This document shows, piece by piece, positions 16,287 to 24,559 of a DNA stretch of 36,270 nucleotides (the stretch's first letter is position 1; every line of letters starts with the position of its first letter). The stretch is from Clostridia bacterium (GTDB lineage Bacteria > Bacillota > Peptococcia > DRI-13 > SV3-B141). The translations under genes and the position numbers were made by a program. The stretch lies in the NCBI GenBank assembly GCA_018433015.1, contig JAHDSB010000151.1:1-36270 (forward strand). Reading direction: 5' to 3'. A model generated the notes under the pieces. The model was not told where the DNA came from and did not search any database. It saw only the letters and a program-made list of their open reading frames with translations.

Positions 16287-17585
16287 ATGGAATATATTTT
16301 ACAAAATGGTTTAGTAATGGACCCTAAATCTAATTTAGAAAAAAAGCTTGATATTCATATACAAAAAGGAAAGATAAAGAATATGGCTCCACATCTGGAG
16401 GAACCGGGAGTTGAAGTTATTGATCTAGAGAATAAGATTGTAGCTCCTGGATTTATCGATATGCATGTACATCTTAGAGAACCGGGTGGAGAAGCTAATG
16501 AAACTATCCTTACAGGTTGCCGTGCCGCAGCAGCCGGTGGTTTTACTGCTGTAGCAGCTATGCCTAATACAAATCCTTGTGCCGATCAAGAAGGAGTTGT
16601 GGAATTAGTGAAGGCCCGGGCCCAACGTGCAGGGTTGTCCAGGGTTTGGCCTATTGGGGCTATCAGCAAAGGTCAAAAGGGAGAAGAAATAGCAGAAACC
16701 GGCACCCTATATAAGGCGGGAATCGTAGCTATCTCTGATGACGGCAATCCCGTAACTAATAGTGAAGTTATGCGGAGAGCTTTAGAATACAGTAAAATCT
16801 TTGACATACCCGTTATTTCCCACAGTGAGGACCTAAAGCTTTCAGCAGGAGGTTTGATGCATGAAGGGTATTGGTCAACAGTACTGGGCCTTAAAGGTAT
16901 TCCCCCGGAAGCTGAGGAGATAATGGAAGCCCGTGATATCCTTCTGGCCAAATTAACGGGAGGAAGGTTACATTTAGCCCATGTCAGTACGGCAGGCAGT
17001 GTAGAACTCCTTAAATTTGCTAAGGCTCAAGGTATAAAAGTTACTGCTGAAGCTACCCCCCATCATTTGTTGCTAACAGATGAAGAGGTACAGGGCTATA
17101 ATACTAGCACTAAAGTTAATCCTCCTTTGCGCAGCATCGAACATGTAAAGGCTTTGCGCAAGGCTGTAAAAGAAGGATTGATCCAGTGCCTCGTTACAGA
17201 TCATGCTCCTTGGGCGGAAGAATTAAAAGATCAAGAATTTGCTAAAGCTCCCAATGGCATTTCCGGACTAGAGACTGCAGTCCCCATTTGTTGGGATACA
17301 TTAGTAGTAAAAGAAAACCTTAGTCCCATGGATTTGATTGCTAAATTTACCGTAGGACCGGCAGAAATTTTACAACAACCTAAAGGTATGTTAGCAGTTG
17401 GTGAAGAGGCTGATATAACAGTAATCGATCCCCATTTACGCAAACAAGTAAAAGCAGCAAACTTTTATTCTAAAGGTAAAAACAGTCCCGTTGATGGGAG
17501 AACATTTCAAGGATGGCCTGTCCTGACTATTGTGGCGGGTAAAATTATTATGAAAGACGGAGAAGTAAAGGAGGGCAACCAATGA
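16287..17585 (+). CDS. pyrC: dihydroorotase
   Basis: 432 residues of class I dihydroorotase. It closes carbamoyl-aspartate to dihydroorotate. Zinc-binding signatures are present: DMHVHLREPGGE near residue 60, HSED near 175, LAHVSTAGS near 230 and the catalytic DHAPW near 303. It starts 2 bases after pyrB with AGGGGGA as ribosome site, and its TGA overlaps the carA start codon (ATGA), so translation is coupled both ways. Confidence 0.95.
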   Translation: MEYILQNGLVMDPKSNLEKKLDIHIQKGKIKNMAPHLEEPGVEVIDLENKIVAPGFIDMHVHLREPGGEANETILTGCRAAAAGGFTAVAAMPNTNPCADQEGVVELVKARAQRAGLSRVWPIGAISKGQKGEEIAETGTLYKAGIVAISDDGNPVTNSEVMRRALEYSKIFDIPVISHSEDLKLSAGGLMHEGYWSTVLGLKGIPPEAEEIMEARDILLAKLTGGRLHLAHVSTAGSVELLKFAKAQGIKVTAEATPHHLLLTDEEVQGYNTSTKVNPPLRSIEHVKALRKAVKEGLIQCLVTDHAPWAEELKDQEFAKAPNGISGLETAVPICWDTLVVKENLSPMDLIAKFTVGPAEILQQPKGMLAVGEEADITVIDPHLRKQVKAANFYSKGKNSPVDGRTFQGWPVLTIVAGKIIMKDGEVKEGNQ

Positions 17586-18700
17586 AAGCATATTTATGTC
17601 TAGCAGATGGTACTATTTTTGAGGGAGAATCCATTGGTTTAGCGGGTGAAACAGCAGGTGAAGTTGTATTTAACACTTCTATGACAGGTTATCAGGAGAT
17701 ACTTACTGACCCCTCCTATGCCGGGCAATTAATAACCCTCACGTATCCTTTAATCGGTAACTATGGTGTTAATAAAGAGGATGCCCAGTCTAAGGGAATA
17801 GCTGCTAAAGGGTTAATAATAAAAGAATTTTGCAACGAACCTAGCAATTATAGATCAGAGAAGAATCTACAGCGTTATTTAGTAGAAGAAAAGGTTGTAG
17901 GTATAAAAGATGTTGATACACGAGCCCTAACTCGCCATATACGCACTAAGGGAACAATGATGGGATTAATTAGCACGGAAACGGACTATGATAAATTAAG
18001 AAAGAAAGCAGCTACATTAGAATTTGATAAGAGCCTTCAATTAGTAAAGAGTGTTACCGCTGCTAAAACATATCCTGTATCTAAAGGTAAATATCCTATT
18101 GTTATGATTGACTATGGCACGAAAAAGAATATTATCGATTCTTTAGTAGCCCTTGATTGCCAAGTTACGGTAGTACCTGCAGAGGCTTCAGCAGAAGAGA
18201 TTCTTGCCCTGAATCCCTGGGGAGTGTTATTAAGTAATGGACCGGGAGATCCGCGGGATCTGGAGTGTGTTTTACCGACAATTAAAAAACTGGTAGAAAC
18301 AAAAATACCCATGATGGGGATATGTTTAGGTCATCAATTGTTAGGATTAGCTTTAGGTGCCGATATCTTCAAAATGAAATTTGGACATAGAGGCGGTAAC
18401 CATCCCGTAAAGGATTTGACTACTAATCGTATCCATATAACTTCGCAAAACCATGGGTATGCCATTGATCCCCAAAGTTTAGAAGGCAAGGATGCTGAAA
18501 TAACCCATATTAATTTACATGATCATACCATTGAAGGAATACGTCATAAAGAGAAGAAAATCTTTTCTGTTCAGTTTCACCCCGAAGCTTTTCCGGGACC
18601 TCAGGATGTTTCCTTCTCTTTTGATATCTTCTTAAATGATGTAAAAGAATACGGCAGGACCCACGGTTCGGAGGAGAAAAGGAGTGAAGTAAATGCCTAA
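17582..18700 (+). CDS. carA: carbamoyl-phosphate synthase small (glutaminase) subunit
   Basis: 372 residues. It releases ammonia from glutamine and passes it to CarB. The N-terminal half carries the CPSase small-chain signature ([17 protein letters not shown]). The C-terminal half is a class I glutamine amidotransferase with nucleophile Cys in [10 protein letters not shown] (about 249) and the His/Glu pair in [10 protein letters not shown] (about 333-335). The length is normal. Its start overlaps the pyrC stop, and its end overlaps carB by 8 bases. Placement in this PyrR-controlled operon marks it as the pyrimidine form (pyrAA of Bacillus). Confidence 0.95.
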   Translation: MKAYLCLADGTIFEGESIGLAGETAGEVVFNTSMTGYQEILTDPSYAGQLITLTYPLIGNYGVNKEDAQSKGIAAKGLIIKEFCNEPSNYRSEKNLQRYLVEEKVVGIKDVDTRALTRHIRTKGTMMGLISTETDYDKLRKKAATLEFDKSLQLVKSVTAAKTYPVSKGKYPIVMIDYGTKKNIIDSLVALDCQVTVVPAEASAEEILALNPWGVLLSNGPGDPRDLECVLPTIKKLVETKIPMMGICLGHQLLGLALGADIFKMKFGHRGGNHPVKDLTTNRIHITSQNHGYAIDPQSLEGKDAEITHINLHDHTIEGIRHKEKKIFSVQFHPEAFPGPQDVSFSFDIFLNDVKEYGRTHGSEEKRSEVNA

Positions 18701-21700
18701 AATTACTGGTTTAGATAAAGTTTTAGTGATTGGCTCAGGTCCCATCATCATCGGGCAGGCAGCGGAGTTTGATTATGCAGGTACCCAAGCTTGTCGTACT
18801 TTAAAAGAAGAAGGAATAGAAGTAATCCTAGTAAATTCCAACCCTGCTACAATTATGACTGATAAAGATATGGCTTCTCGTGTATATTTAGAACCCTTAA
18901 CTCCGGAAACAGTAGAAAAAATTATAAAAAAAGAAAAACCCCAGGGCCTTTTGGCTACTTTGGGAGGTCAGGTTGGACTTAATCTGGCCATGACTTTAGC
19001 AAAAAGCGGTGTCCTGGAAAGAGAAGGTGTAAAATTATTAGGCACTCCTTTAAGAGCCATAGAAAAAGCGGAAGACAGAGAAGTATTCAAAGCTACTATG
19101 GCAGAGATAGGGGAGCCGGTACCGGAAAGCACCATAGTTAGCAGCGTAGAAGATGCCCTAGCTTTTGCCAGAAGTATTAGTTATCCAGTAATTGTACGCC
19201 CTGGCTATACTTTAGGGGGTACAGGGGGCGGAGTTGCAAATAATGATGAAGAACTAATTGAAATTGCCTCTAAAGGTCTCAAATACAGCTTGAATTCCCA
19301 GCTATTAATTGAACGCAGTGTAGCAGGCTGGAAGGAAATTGAATTTGAAGTAATGCGGGATGCCAACGATAATTGCATCACTATCTGTTCTATGGAAAAT
19401 ATAGACCCGGTGGGTATTCATACCGGAGATAGCATAGTTGTGGCCCCTACTCAAACATTATCTGATAGAGATTATCAGATGCTGAGAAGTGGTGCTTTGA
19501 AGATGATAAGGGCTTTGGGAATTGAAGGTGGTTGTAATGTTCAATTTGCCTTAGATCCTCAAAGCAGTCAATATTATGTGATTGAAGTTAATCCGCGGGT
19601 AAGTCGTTCTAGCGCTCTAGCCTCTAAGGCTACGGGATATCCTATTGCCAAGGTAGCGGCCAAAGTAGCTTTAGGGTATACCTTGGATGAAATCGTTAAC
19701 AGTGTCACAGGTACAACATCAGCCTGTTTTGAACCAACCATAGATTATGTTGTAGTGAAAATTCCCCGGTGGCCCTTTGATAAATTTTCTTCGGCGGGAC
19801 GTACATTAGGTTCGCAAATGAAAGCCACGGGGGAAGTTATGGCTTTAGGAAGGAATTTTTCAGCTGCTCTCTTAAAAGCCATCCGTTCTTTGGAAATGAA
19901 CTTTAGTGGACTCTTGGGTACAGAAATGAAAAATTATGACTGGACAGAACTTTTGGAAAAGCTGCAGAGGGCTGACGACGAAAGGCTTTTTGCAGTGACA
20001 GAAAGTCTGAGACGTGGTATATCCATTGAGCAACTCCATCAAATTACAGGGATAGATATGTTTTTCCTGGATAACTTGCAGCAGATTGTAGAATTGGAGA
20101 TTTCCTTGTCCCAAAAGAAAAACTGGACCAGAGAAGATTGGCTCCTGGCTAAAAAGTTTGGTTTTAGTGACCATCAGCTGGCATTTTTCTTGGGCACTAC
20201 AGATAAAGAAGTGTGGCAGAAGAGAAAAGAGCTGGGAATAGAAGCCGGGTATCGAATGGTTGATACTTGTGCCGGAGAATTCGAAGCCACCACTCCTTAT
20301 TACTACTCCAGTTATGGGGAAGATGATGAGTTTGTTTTATCACAGAAGCCCAAGGTTCTGGTATTAGGTTCAGGACCCATCAGAATTGGGCAAGGTGTGG
20401 AGTTTGATTATTGTTCTGTTCACTCTTCCTGGGCTATTAAAGAAAGTGGCAGAGAATCTATCGTAATAAATAATAACCCGGAAACAGTTAGTACTGATCC
20501 TGATACTTCAGACCGCTTGTATTTTGAACCCTTAACCGTAGAAAATGTCTTAAATGTTATTGAAGCAGAAAAACCTCAGGGTGTTGTGGTTCAATTCGGC
20601 GGACAGACTGCTATAAACTTGGCAAAACCCTTAGAGTCTTATGGAGTTAAAATCTTAGGTACAACGGTAGACGATATTGATAGAGCAGAAGACAGAGAAC
20701 GTTTTGATGCTCTGCTGGAAGAGCTGGATATTCCTCGTCCCCAGGGAAGCGTAGCCTATACCCATAATGCTGCCAAATCTATTGCTAAAAAATTAGGCTT
20801 TCCCGTACTTGTGCGACCTTCTTATGTACTGGGAGGAAGGGCTATGGAGATAGTCCATAACGAAGGGGAACTGGTCAACTACCTGGCAGAAGCTGTACGG
20901 CTTTCTCCTGAACATCCTGTTTTAGTAGACCGTTATATTATGGGAAAAGAAGTTGAAGTTGATGGGATCTGTGATGGGGAGAAGGTCTTAATACCTGGAA
21001 TCATGGAGCATTTAGAAAGGGCTGGTGTCCATTCTGGTGATAGTACAGCCATCTATCCTCCTCAAACATTAAGCCAGGAGTTAATTGATACAATTATAGA
21101 CTATACACAACGCATAGCATTAAGCTTGAACATCAAAGGTCTTGTTAACATACAGTTTGTAATTCAAGATAATGAAGTATATGTTTTGGAAGTTAATCCT
21201 CGGGCTAGTCGTACAGTGCCATTTTTAAGTAAGGTTACAAATATACCTATGGTTAAGTTAGCTACCAGAATTATGCTGGGTGAAACCTTAGCAGATATGG
21301 GTTATCAGGGAGGACTATGGCAAGCTCCTAATTTAACAGCCATTAAAATGCCTGTTTTCTCCTTTAATAAATTAACTAATGTAGAACCATCCCTAGGACC
21401 GGAAATGAAATCCACAGGGGAAGTTATGGGCTTAGCTGATAATTTCGCGGAAGCTCTCCATAAAGCTTTCTTAGCGGCAGGTTATACAATCTCTCAGAAG
21501 GGAGAACTTCTGGCTACCGTAGGAGACAAAGATAAGGAAGAAGCCCTTCCTATCATCAAAGAATTTGCCGCTTTAGGTTACACCATCTGGGCAACTCAAG
21601 GAACGGCTGAATTCTTAAAGAATCAGCAAGTTGCTGTTAAAGAAATAGCTAAGATTCATCAAGGAAAGCCTAACGTATTGGATTTAATTCACAGTGGAAA

Positions 21701-21887
21701 ATTAGCTTTTGTAATGAACAGCTTGACTAAGGGAAAACAACCGGAGCGTCATGGTTTTCAAATACGTAGAGCTGCTGTAGAATTTAATATCCCTTGCTTA
21801 ACATCACTGGATACCTGTAAGGGTCTATTGAGTGTAGTACAGCAGGATGAGAAGGACTTACCTGTTAAAGCGTTACAAGAGTATTAA
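18693..21887 (+). CDS. carB: carbamoyl-phosphate synthase large subunit
   Basis: 1064 residues, close to the usual length. Two homologous halves each contain an ATP-grasp domain: the first starts [21 protein letters not shown], the second [19 protein letters not shown] near residue 555. Each half has a VNPR metal-binding motif ([20 protein letters not shown]). A C-terminal MGS-like domain (about 935-1060) binds allosteric effectors. It makes carbamoyl phosphate from bicarbonate, ammonia and two ATP. The preceding gene supplies the ammonia. A 55-base gap separates it from pyrF. Confidence 0.95.
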   Translation: MPKITGLDKVLVIGSGPIIIGQAAEFDYAGTQACRTLKEEGIEVILVNSNPATIMTDKDMASRVYLEPLTPETVEKIIKKEKPQGLLATLGGQVGLNLAMTLAKSGVLEREGVKLLGTPLRAIEKAEDREVFKATMAEIGEPVPESTIVSSVEDALAFARSISYPVIVRPGYTLGGTGGGVANNDEELIEIASKGLKYSLNSQLLIERSVAGWKEIEFEVMRDANDNCITICSMENIDPVGIHTGDSIVVAPTQTLSDRDYQMLRSGALKMIRALGIEGGCNVQFALDPQSSQYYVIEVNPRVSRSSALASKATGYPIAKVAAKVALGYTLDEIVNSVTGTTSACFEPTIDYVVVKIPRWPFDKFSSAGRTLGSQMKATGEVMALGRNFSAALLKAIRSLEMNFSGLLGTEMKNYDWTELLEKLQRADDERLFAVTESLRRGISIEQLHQITGIDMFFLDNLQQIVELEISLSQKKNWTREDWLLAKKFGFSDHQLAFFLGTTDKEVWQKRKELGIEAGYRMVDTCAGEFEATTPYYYSSYGEDDEFVLSQKPKVLVLGSGPIRIGQGVEFDYCSVHSSWAIKESGRESIVINNNPETVSTDPDTSDRLYFEPLTVENVLNVIEAEKPQGVVVQFGGQTAINLAKPLESYGVKILGTTVDDIDRAEDRERFDALLEELDIPRPQGSVAYTHNAAKSIAKKLGFPVLVRPSYVLGGRAMEIVHNEGELVNYLAEAVRLSPEHPVLVDRYIMGKEVEVDGICDGEKVLIPGIMEHLERAGVHSGDSTAIYPPQTLSQELIDTIIDYTQRIALSLNIKGLVNIQFVIQDNEVYVLEVNPRASRTVPFLSKVTNIPMVKLATRIMLGETLADMGYQGGLWQAPNLTAIKMPVFSFNKLTNVEPSLGPEMKSTGEVMGLADNFAEALHKAFLAAGYTISQKGELLATVGDKDKEEALPIIKEFAALGYTIWATQGTAEFLKNQQVAVKEIAKIHQGKPNVLDLIHSGKLAFVMNSLTKGKQPERHGFQIRRAAVEFNIPCLTSLDTCKGLLSVVQQDEKDLPVKALQEY

Positions 21888-21942
21888 GAAAAATAGGCGC
21901 CAAAAGTAAAGATAAGTTGATTCATACGGGGGACTGAATGAT

Positions 21943-22650
21943 ATGATTAATGGGCAAGAAAAAGTGATTATAGCGTTAGATTATCCAAATTGGAAAGAAG
22001 CCGAAAAGCTTGTATTACAAATACCTGAAGTAAAGTATTATAAGGTGGGTTTGGAGCTATACTTGGCCAGTAGAGGAGAAGCGGTACAAAATTTAAAGAA
22101 GTTAGGTAAGAAGGTTTTTCTAGATCTGAAGTTTCATGATATACCTAACACGGTTGCCCAAGCTTGTTGCCAAGCTGTAGATCAAGGAGCTGATATTCTT
22201 AATGTCCATGCTTTAGGGGGAAAAGAAATGATGGCTAAAAGTGCTAGTGCTGTACAGGAACAGGCCTTAAAGCAAAAGAGGGAAAAGCCTCTCCTGATAG
22301 CGGTAACACTATTAACCAGTATGAATGAGGATGATTTGCAAGGTGTAGGCTTGAGCGGAGTAGAACAGTCGGTAGGAAGGTTAGCTCATTTGACCAAGGA
22401 AGCAGGTTTAGACGGAGTAGTAGCTTCTCCCCGAGAAATAAAATTAATCAGAGAAAAATGTGGTAAAGATTTTAAGATTATCTGCCCCGGTGTTCGTCCA
22501 ACCTGGGCTGCTAAAGGTGACCAAAAACGAGTGTTAACACCGAAGGAAGCCTTAGCTTTAGGAGCAGATTTCTTAGTGATCGGGAGGCCCATTACTAAAG
22601 CAGACAACCCCCGAGAAGCCGCCCAAAGAATCCTCGAAGAGGTACAGTGA
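21943..22650 (+). CDS. pyrF: orotidine 5'-phosphate decarboxylase
   Basis: 235 residues, a TIM-barrel of the bacterial OMP decarboxylase type I. It carries the catalytic motif LDLKFHDIPNTV (about 60-72) and the phosphate-binding end GADFLVIGRPITKA (about 205-218). It makes UMP from OMP. GGGGGA precedes the ATG. The last two sense codons and the stop (GTA CAG TGA) lie inside the first unit of the repeat array, so the repeat has replaced or formed the original end of the gene. pyrD and pyrK, which usually sit between carB and pyrF, are missing. Confidence 0.95.
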   Translation: MINGQEKVIIALDYPNWKEAEKLVLQIPEVKYYKVGLELYLASRGEAVQNLKKLGKKVFLDLKFHDIPNTVAQACCQAVDQGADILNVHALGGKEMMAKSASAVQEQALKQKREKPLLIAVTLLTSMNEDDLQGVGLSGVEQSVGRLAHLTKEAGLDGVVASPREIKLIREKCGKDFKIICPGVRPTWAAKGDQKRVLTPKEALALGADFLVIGRPITKADNPREAAQRILEEVQ

Positions 22651-23113
22651 AACTTACGTCAGGGGTATTTTACCTGATAGTTAGTTGAACCAATCAGGGT
22701 AATACTGTCCGTCATCTGAAATTATGTAAGCAATAAAAGTACGGACAGTAATAGCGTGGTACAGTGAAACTTCCGTCAGGGGTGTCTTTTCCCCTGATGG
22801 TTAGTTGAACCAATCAGGGTGATACTGTCCGTTATCTGAAATTATGCAAGCAATAAAAGTACGGACAGTAATAGCGTGGTACAGTGAAACTTCAATCAGG
22901 GGTATTTTACCTGATAGTTAGTTGAACCAATCAGGGTAATACTGTCCGTCATCTGAAATTATGTAAGCAATAAAAGTACGGACAGTAATAGCGTGGTACA
23001 GTAAAACTTCCATCAGGGGTGTTTTTCCCCTGATGGTTAGTTGAACCAATCAGGGTAATACTGTCCGTTATCTGAAATTATGCAAGCGATAAAAGTACGG
23101 ACAGTAATAGCGT
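22641..23113 (+). repeat. two-hairpin interspersed repeat, array of four units inside the pyr operon
   Basis: Four head-to-tail units start at 22641, 22758, 22878 and 22995 (117, 120, 117 and 119 bp). Each has GGTACAGTGAAACTT, a small hairpin around TCAGG/CCTGA, the linker TTAGTTGAACCAATCAGGG, then a 10 bp stem TACTGTCCGT/ACGGACAGTA around 28 bases, ending ATAGCGT. Units 1 and 3 match each other and units 2 and 4 match each other, so a two-unit block was duplicated. The array fills the gap between pyrF and pyrE with no T tract after either stem, so it is not a set of terminators. Confidence 0.9.
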
Positions 23114-23137
23114 GGAAAAGTGAAAAGGAGGCCGAAA

Positions 23138-23716
23138 ATGGAACGTGAAGATATTTTAAATATATTTAAGGATAATAAGGCAATGTTAGAAGGTCATTTT
23201 CTTTTAACGTCTGGAAGGCACAGCAATCAATATTTGCAATGTGCTTTAGTTTTACAGAAACCTTCCGTAGCTGAAAAACTCTCTCAAGAGCTCTGCAAAA
23301 AAATTGAGGAGCAAAACGTCGATATTGTTATCGGACCGGCAATAGGAGGCATTACCTTTGCTTATGAGATGGCTCGCCAGTTAGGAGCACTAGCATTATT
23401 TGCTGAAAGGGAAGAGGGAGCAATGACCTTGCGCCGCGGTTTTACCATAGCTCCGGGAGCCAGGGTTTTAGTAGTAGAGGATGTTATAACTACAGGTGGT
23501 TCTGTACGGGAAGTTGTGGAGTTAGTTAAGAAACTGGGGGGACAGGTTGTAGGTGTTGCCTCCTTAGTAGATCGAAGCAATGGAAAAGTTGAATTCGGCT
23601 GCCCTTTTACTAGTCTACTTCCTATAGAAGTAGTGTCATATTCTCCTGAGGATTGTCCTTTATGTAAAGAAGGAAAACCCATAGTTAAACCAGGTTCCAG
23701 AAAGGTAAAGAAGTAA
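23138..23716 (+). CDS. pyrE: orotate phosphoribosyltransferase
   Basis: 192 residues. It joins orotate to PRPP to give OMP. The PRPP-binding motif [14 protein letters not shown] lies near residue 110, with substrate contacts in [12 protein letters not shown] and [13 protein letters not shown]. The C-terminal stretch with CPLC resembles archaeal and clostridial PyrE forms. AGGAGG lies 7 bases before the ATG at 23138; an in-frame GTG at 23120 comes before that site and is unlikely. The last gene of the operon, separated from pyrF by the repeat array and followed at once by half a repeat unit and a terminator. Confidence 0.95.
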   Translation: MEREDILNIFKDNKAMLEGHFLLTSGRHSNQYLQCALVLQKPSVAEKLSQELCKKIEEQNVDIVIGPAIGGITFAYEMARQLGALALFAEREEGAMTLRRGFTIAPGARVLVVEDVITTGGSVREVVELVKKLGGQVVGVASLVDRSNGKVEFGCPFTSLLPIEVVSYSPEDCPLCKEGKPIVKPGSRKVKK

Positions 23717-23766
23717 AGTGAAACTCTATCAGGGTATTTTACCTGATAGCTAGTTGAACCAATCAA
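23717..23766 (+). repeat. half unit of the two-hairpin repeat after pyrE
   Basis: Starting at the base after the pyrE stop codon, AGTGAAACT leads into a perfect small hairpin CTATCAGG/CCTGATAG and the linker TAGTTGAACCAATCA. The following TACTGTCCGT stem is absent. This is a truncated copy in the same orientation as the array before pyrE. Confidence 0.85.
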
Positions 23767-23790
23767 AGTAGTATTAACCAGTATCCTTTT

Positions 23791-23831
23791 AAGGTCCTCC
23801 AATGACAGTATTGTAATCGGAGGGCCTTTTT
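23791..23831 (+). terminator. rho-independent terminator of the pyr operon
   Basis: AAGGTCCTCC pairs with GGAGGGCCTT (one G-U pair) around an 18-base loop, followed by five T. Confidence 0.85.
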
Positions 23832-23842
23832 GTGCCTAAATC

Positions 23843-24559
23843 CTACAGCTGCTTTTGTGGCAGCCGCAGGGAAATGATTATGCTTACGAGCCCGATTGCG
23901 AGAAAGGCTATTCTTCCTGCAATAAAAGCAGAGGTGAATGCAAACTCATGTTCTCCCATATAGAGGGGTAGAGTCACAGAGCTCCCCATGATGTCCAGAT
24001 ATGTGGGAAGTGGGACCCGGAAAACACCGACAATCAAAACTACTGCCAGCAGAATGTAAACCTTTACAGCTTTTCTGTTCCCCAGAAGCATTGCTGCTCC
24101 AAACAGCAGAAAGGACGGCGGCAAAAGAAGCAGAATGCCGCACCAAAGCAAGGTGCCAAAGGATGTATAGTCAAAAACCAGTCCGTAGAAGGCAAGACAG
24201 ACGATAATGGATAGGATAGTGGCAATCAGGAAAGCACATGCTATTGCGCCATAGCGCAGGAGTTTATATGTTGAGGCCGGCAAGGGTGTAGCACTTATGA
24301 TAGCTGCTGCACCATATTCCGCTGAGGAAAACTGCCGGGCGCATAAGGCTAGCAGCAGGACAAACAGAAGTGGTGATAAGGAGGAGATATAAGTGCAAAA
24401 CGTCCAGGGAGAAAAGGGAGCAGTGTACAGCGTGCCAAAGATAACGGTACTACGCAGCAGAGAAAAGCAGTAGGCAAGTGTTGTCGCCAGAAGCAGCAGA
24501 TAGGCCCGGGAACAGACAAGCCTCCTGAATTCATAGTAAAATATTGTTTTCTTACGCAA
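23843..24559 (-). CDS. ABC-2 type permease subunit
   Basis: 238 residues with six hydrophobic helices and little else, the pattern of an ABC-2 exporter membrane subunit. The start is TTG at 24559 with GGAGG 9 bases upstream. It overlaps the preceding permease-peptidase gene by 8 bases. It probably pairs with that protein and the ATPase to form one exporter in the membrane. Codon use is more G+C-rich than in the pyr operon next door. The substrate is unknown. Confidence 0.75.
   Translation of the reverse strand: MRKKTIFYYEFRRLVCSRAYLLLLATTLAYCFSLLRSTVIFGTLYTAPFSPWTFCTYISSLSPLLFVLLLALCARQFSSAEYGAAAIISATPLPASTYKLLRYGAIACAFLIATILSIIVCLAFYGLVFDYTSFGTLLWCGILLLLPPSFLLFGAAMLLGNRKAVKVYILLAVVLIVGVFRVPLPTYLDIMGSSVTLPLYMGEHEFAFTSAFIAGRIAFLAIGLVSIIISLRLPQKQL

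Noticed and set aside
22641-23113. A CRISPR array, suggested by regular units with a changing middle part
   Set aside because: Units are 117-120 bp, the loops between stem arms are nearly identical within the array rather than unique, and no cas genes are near.
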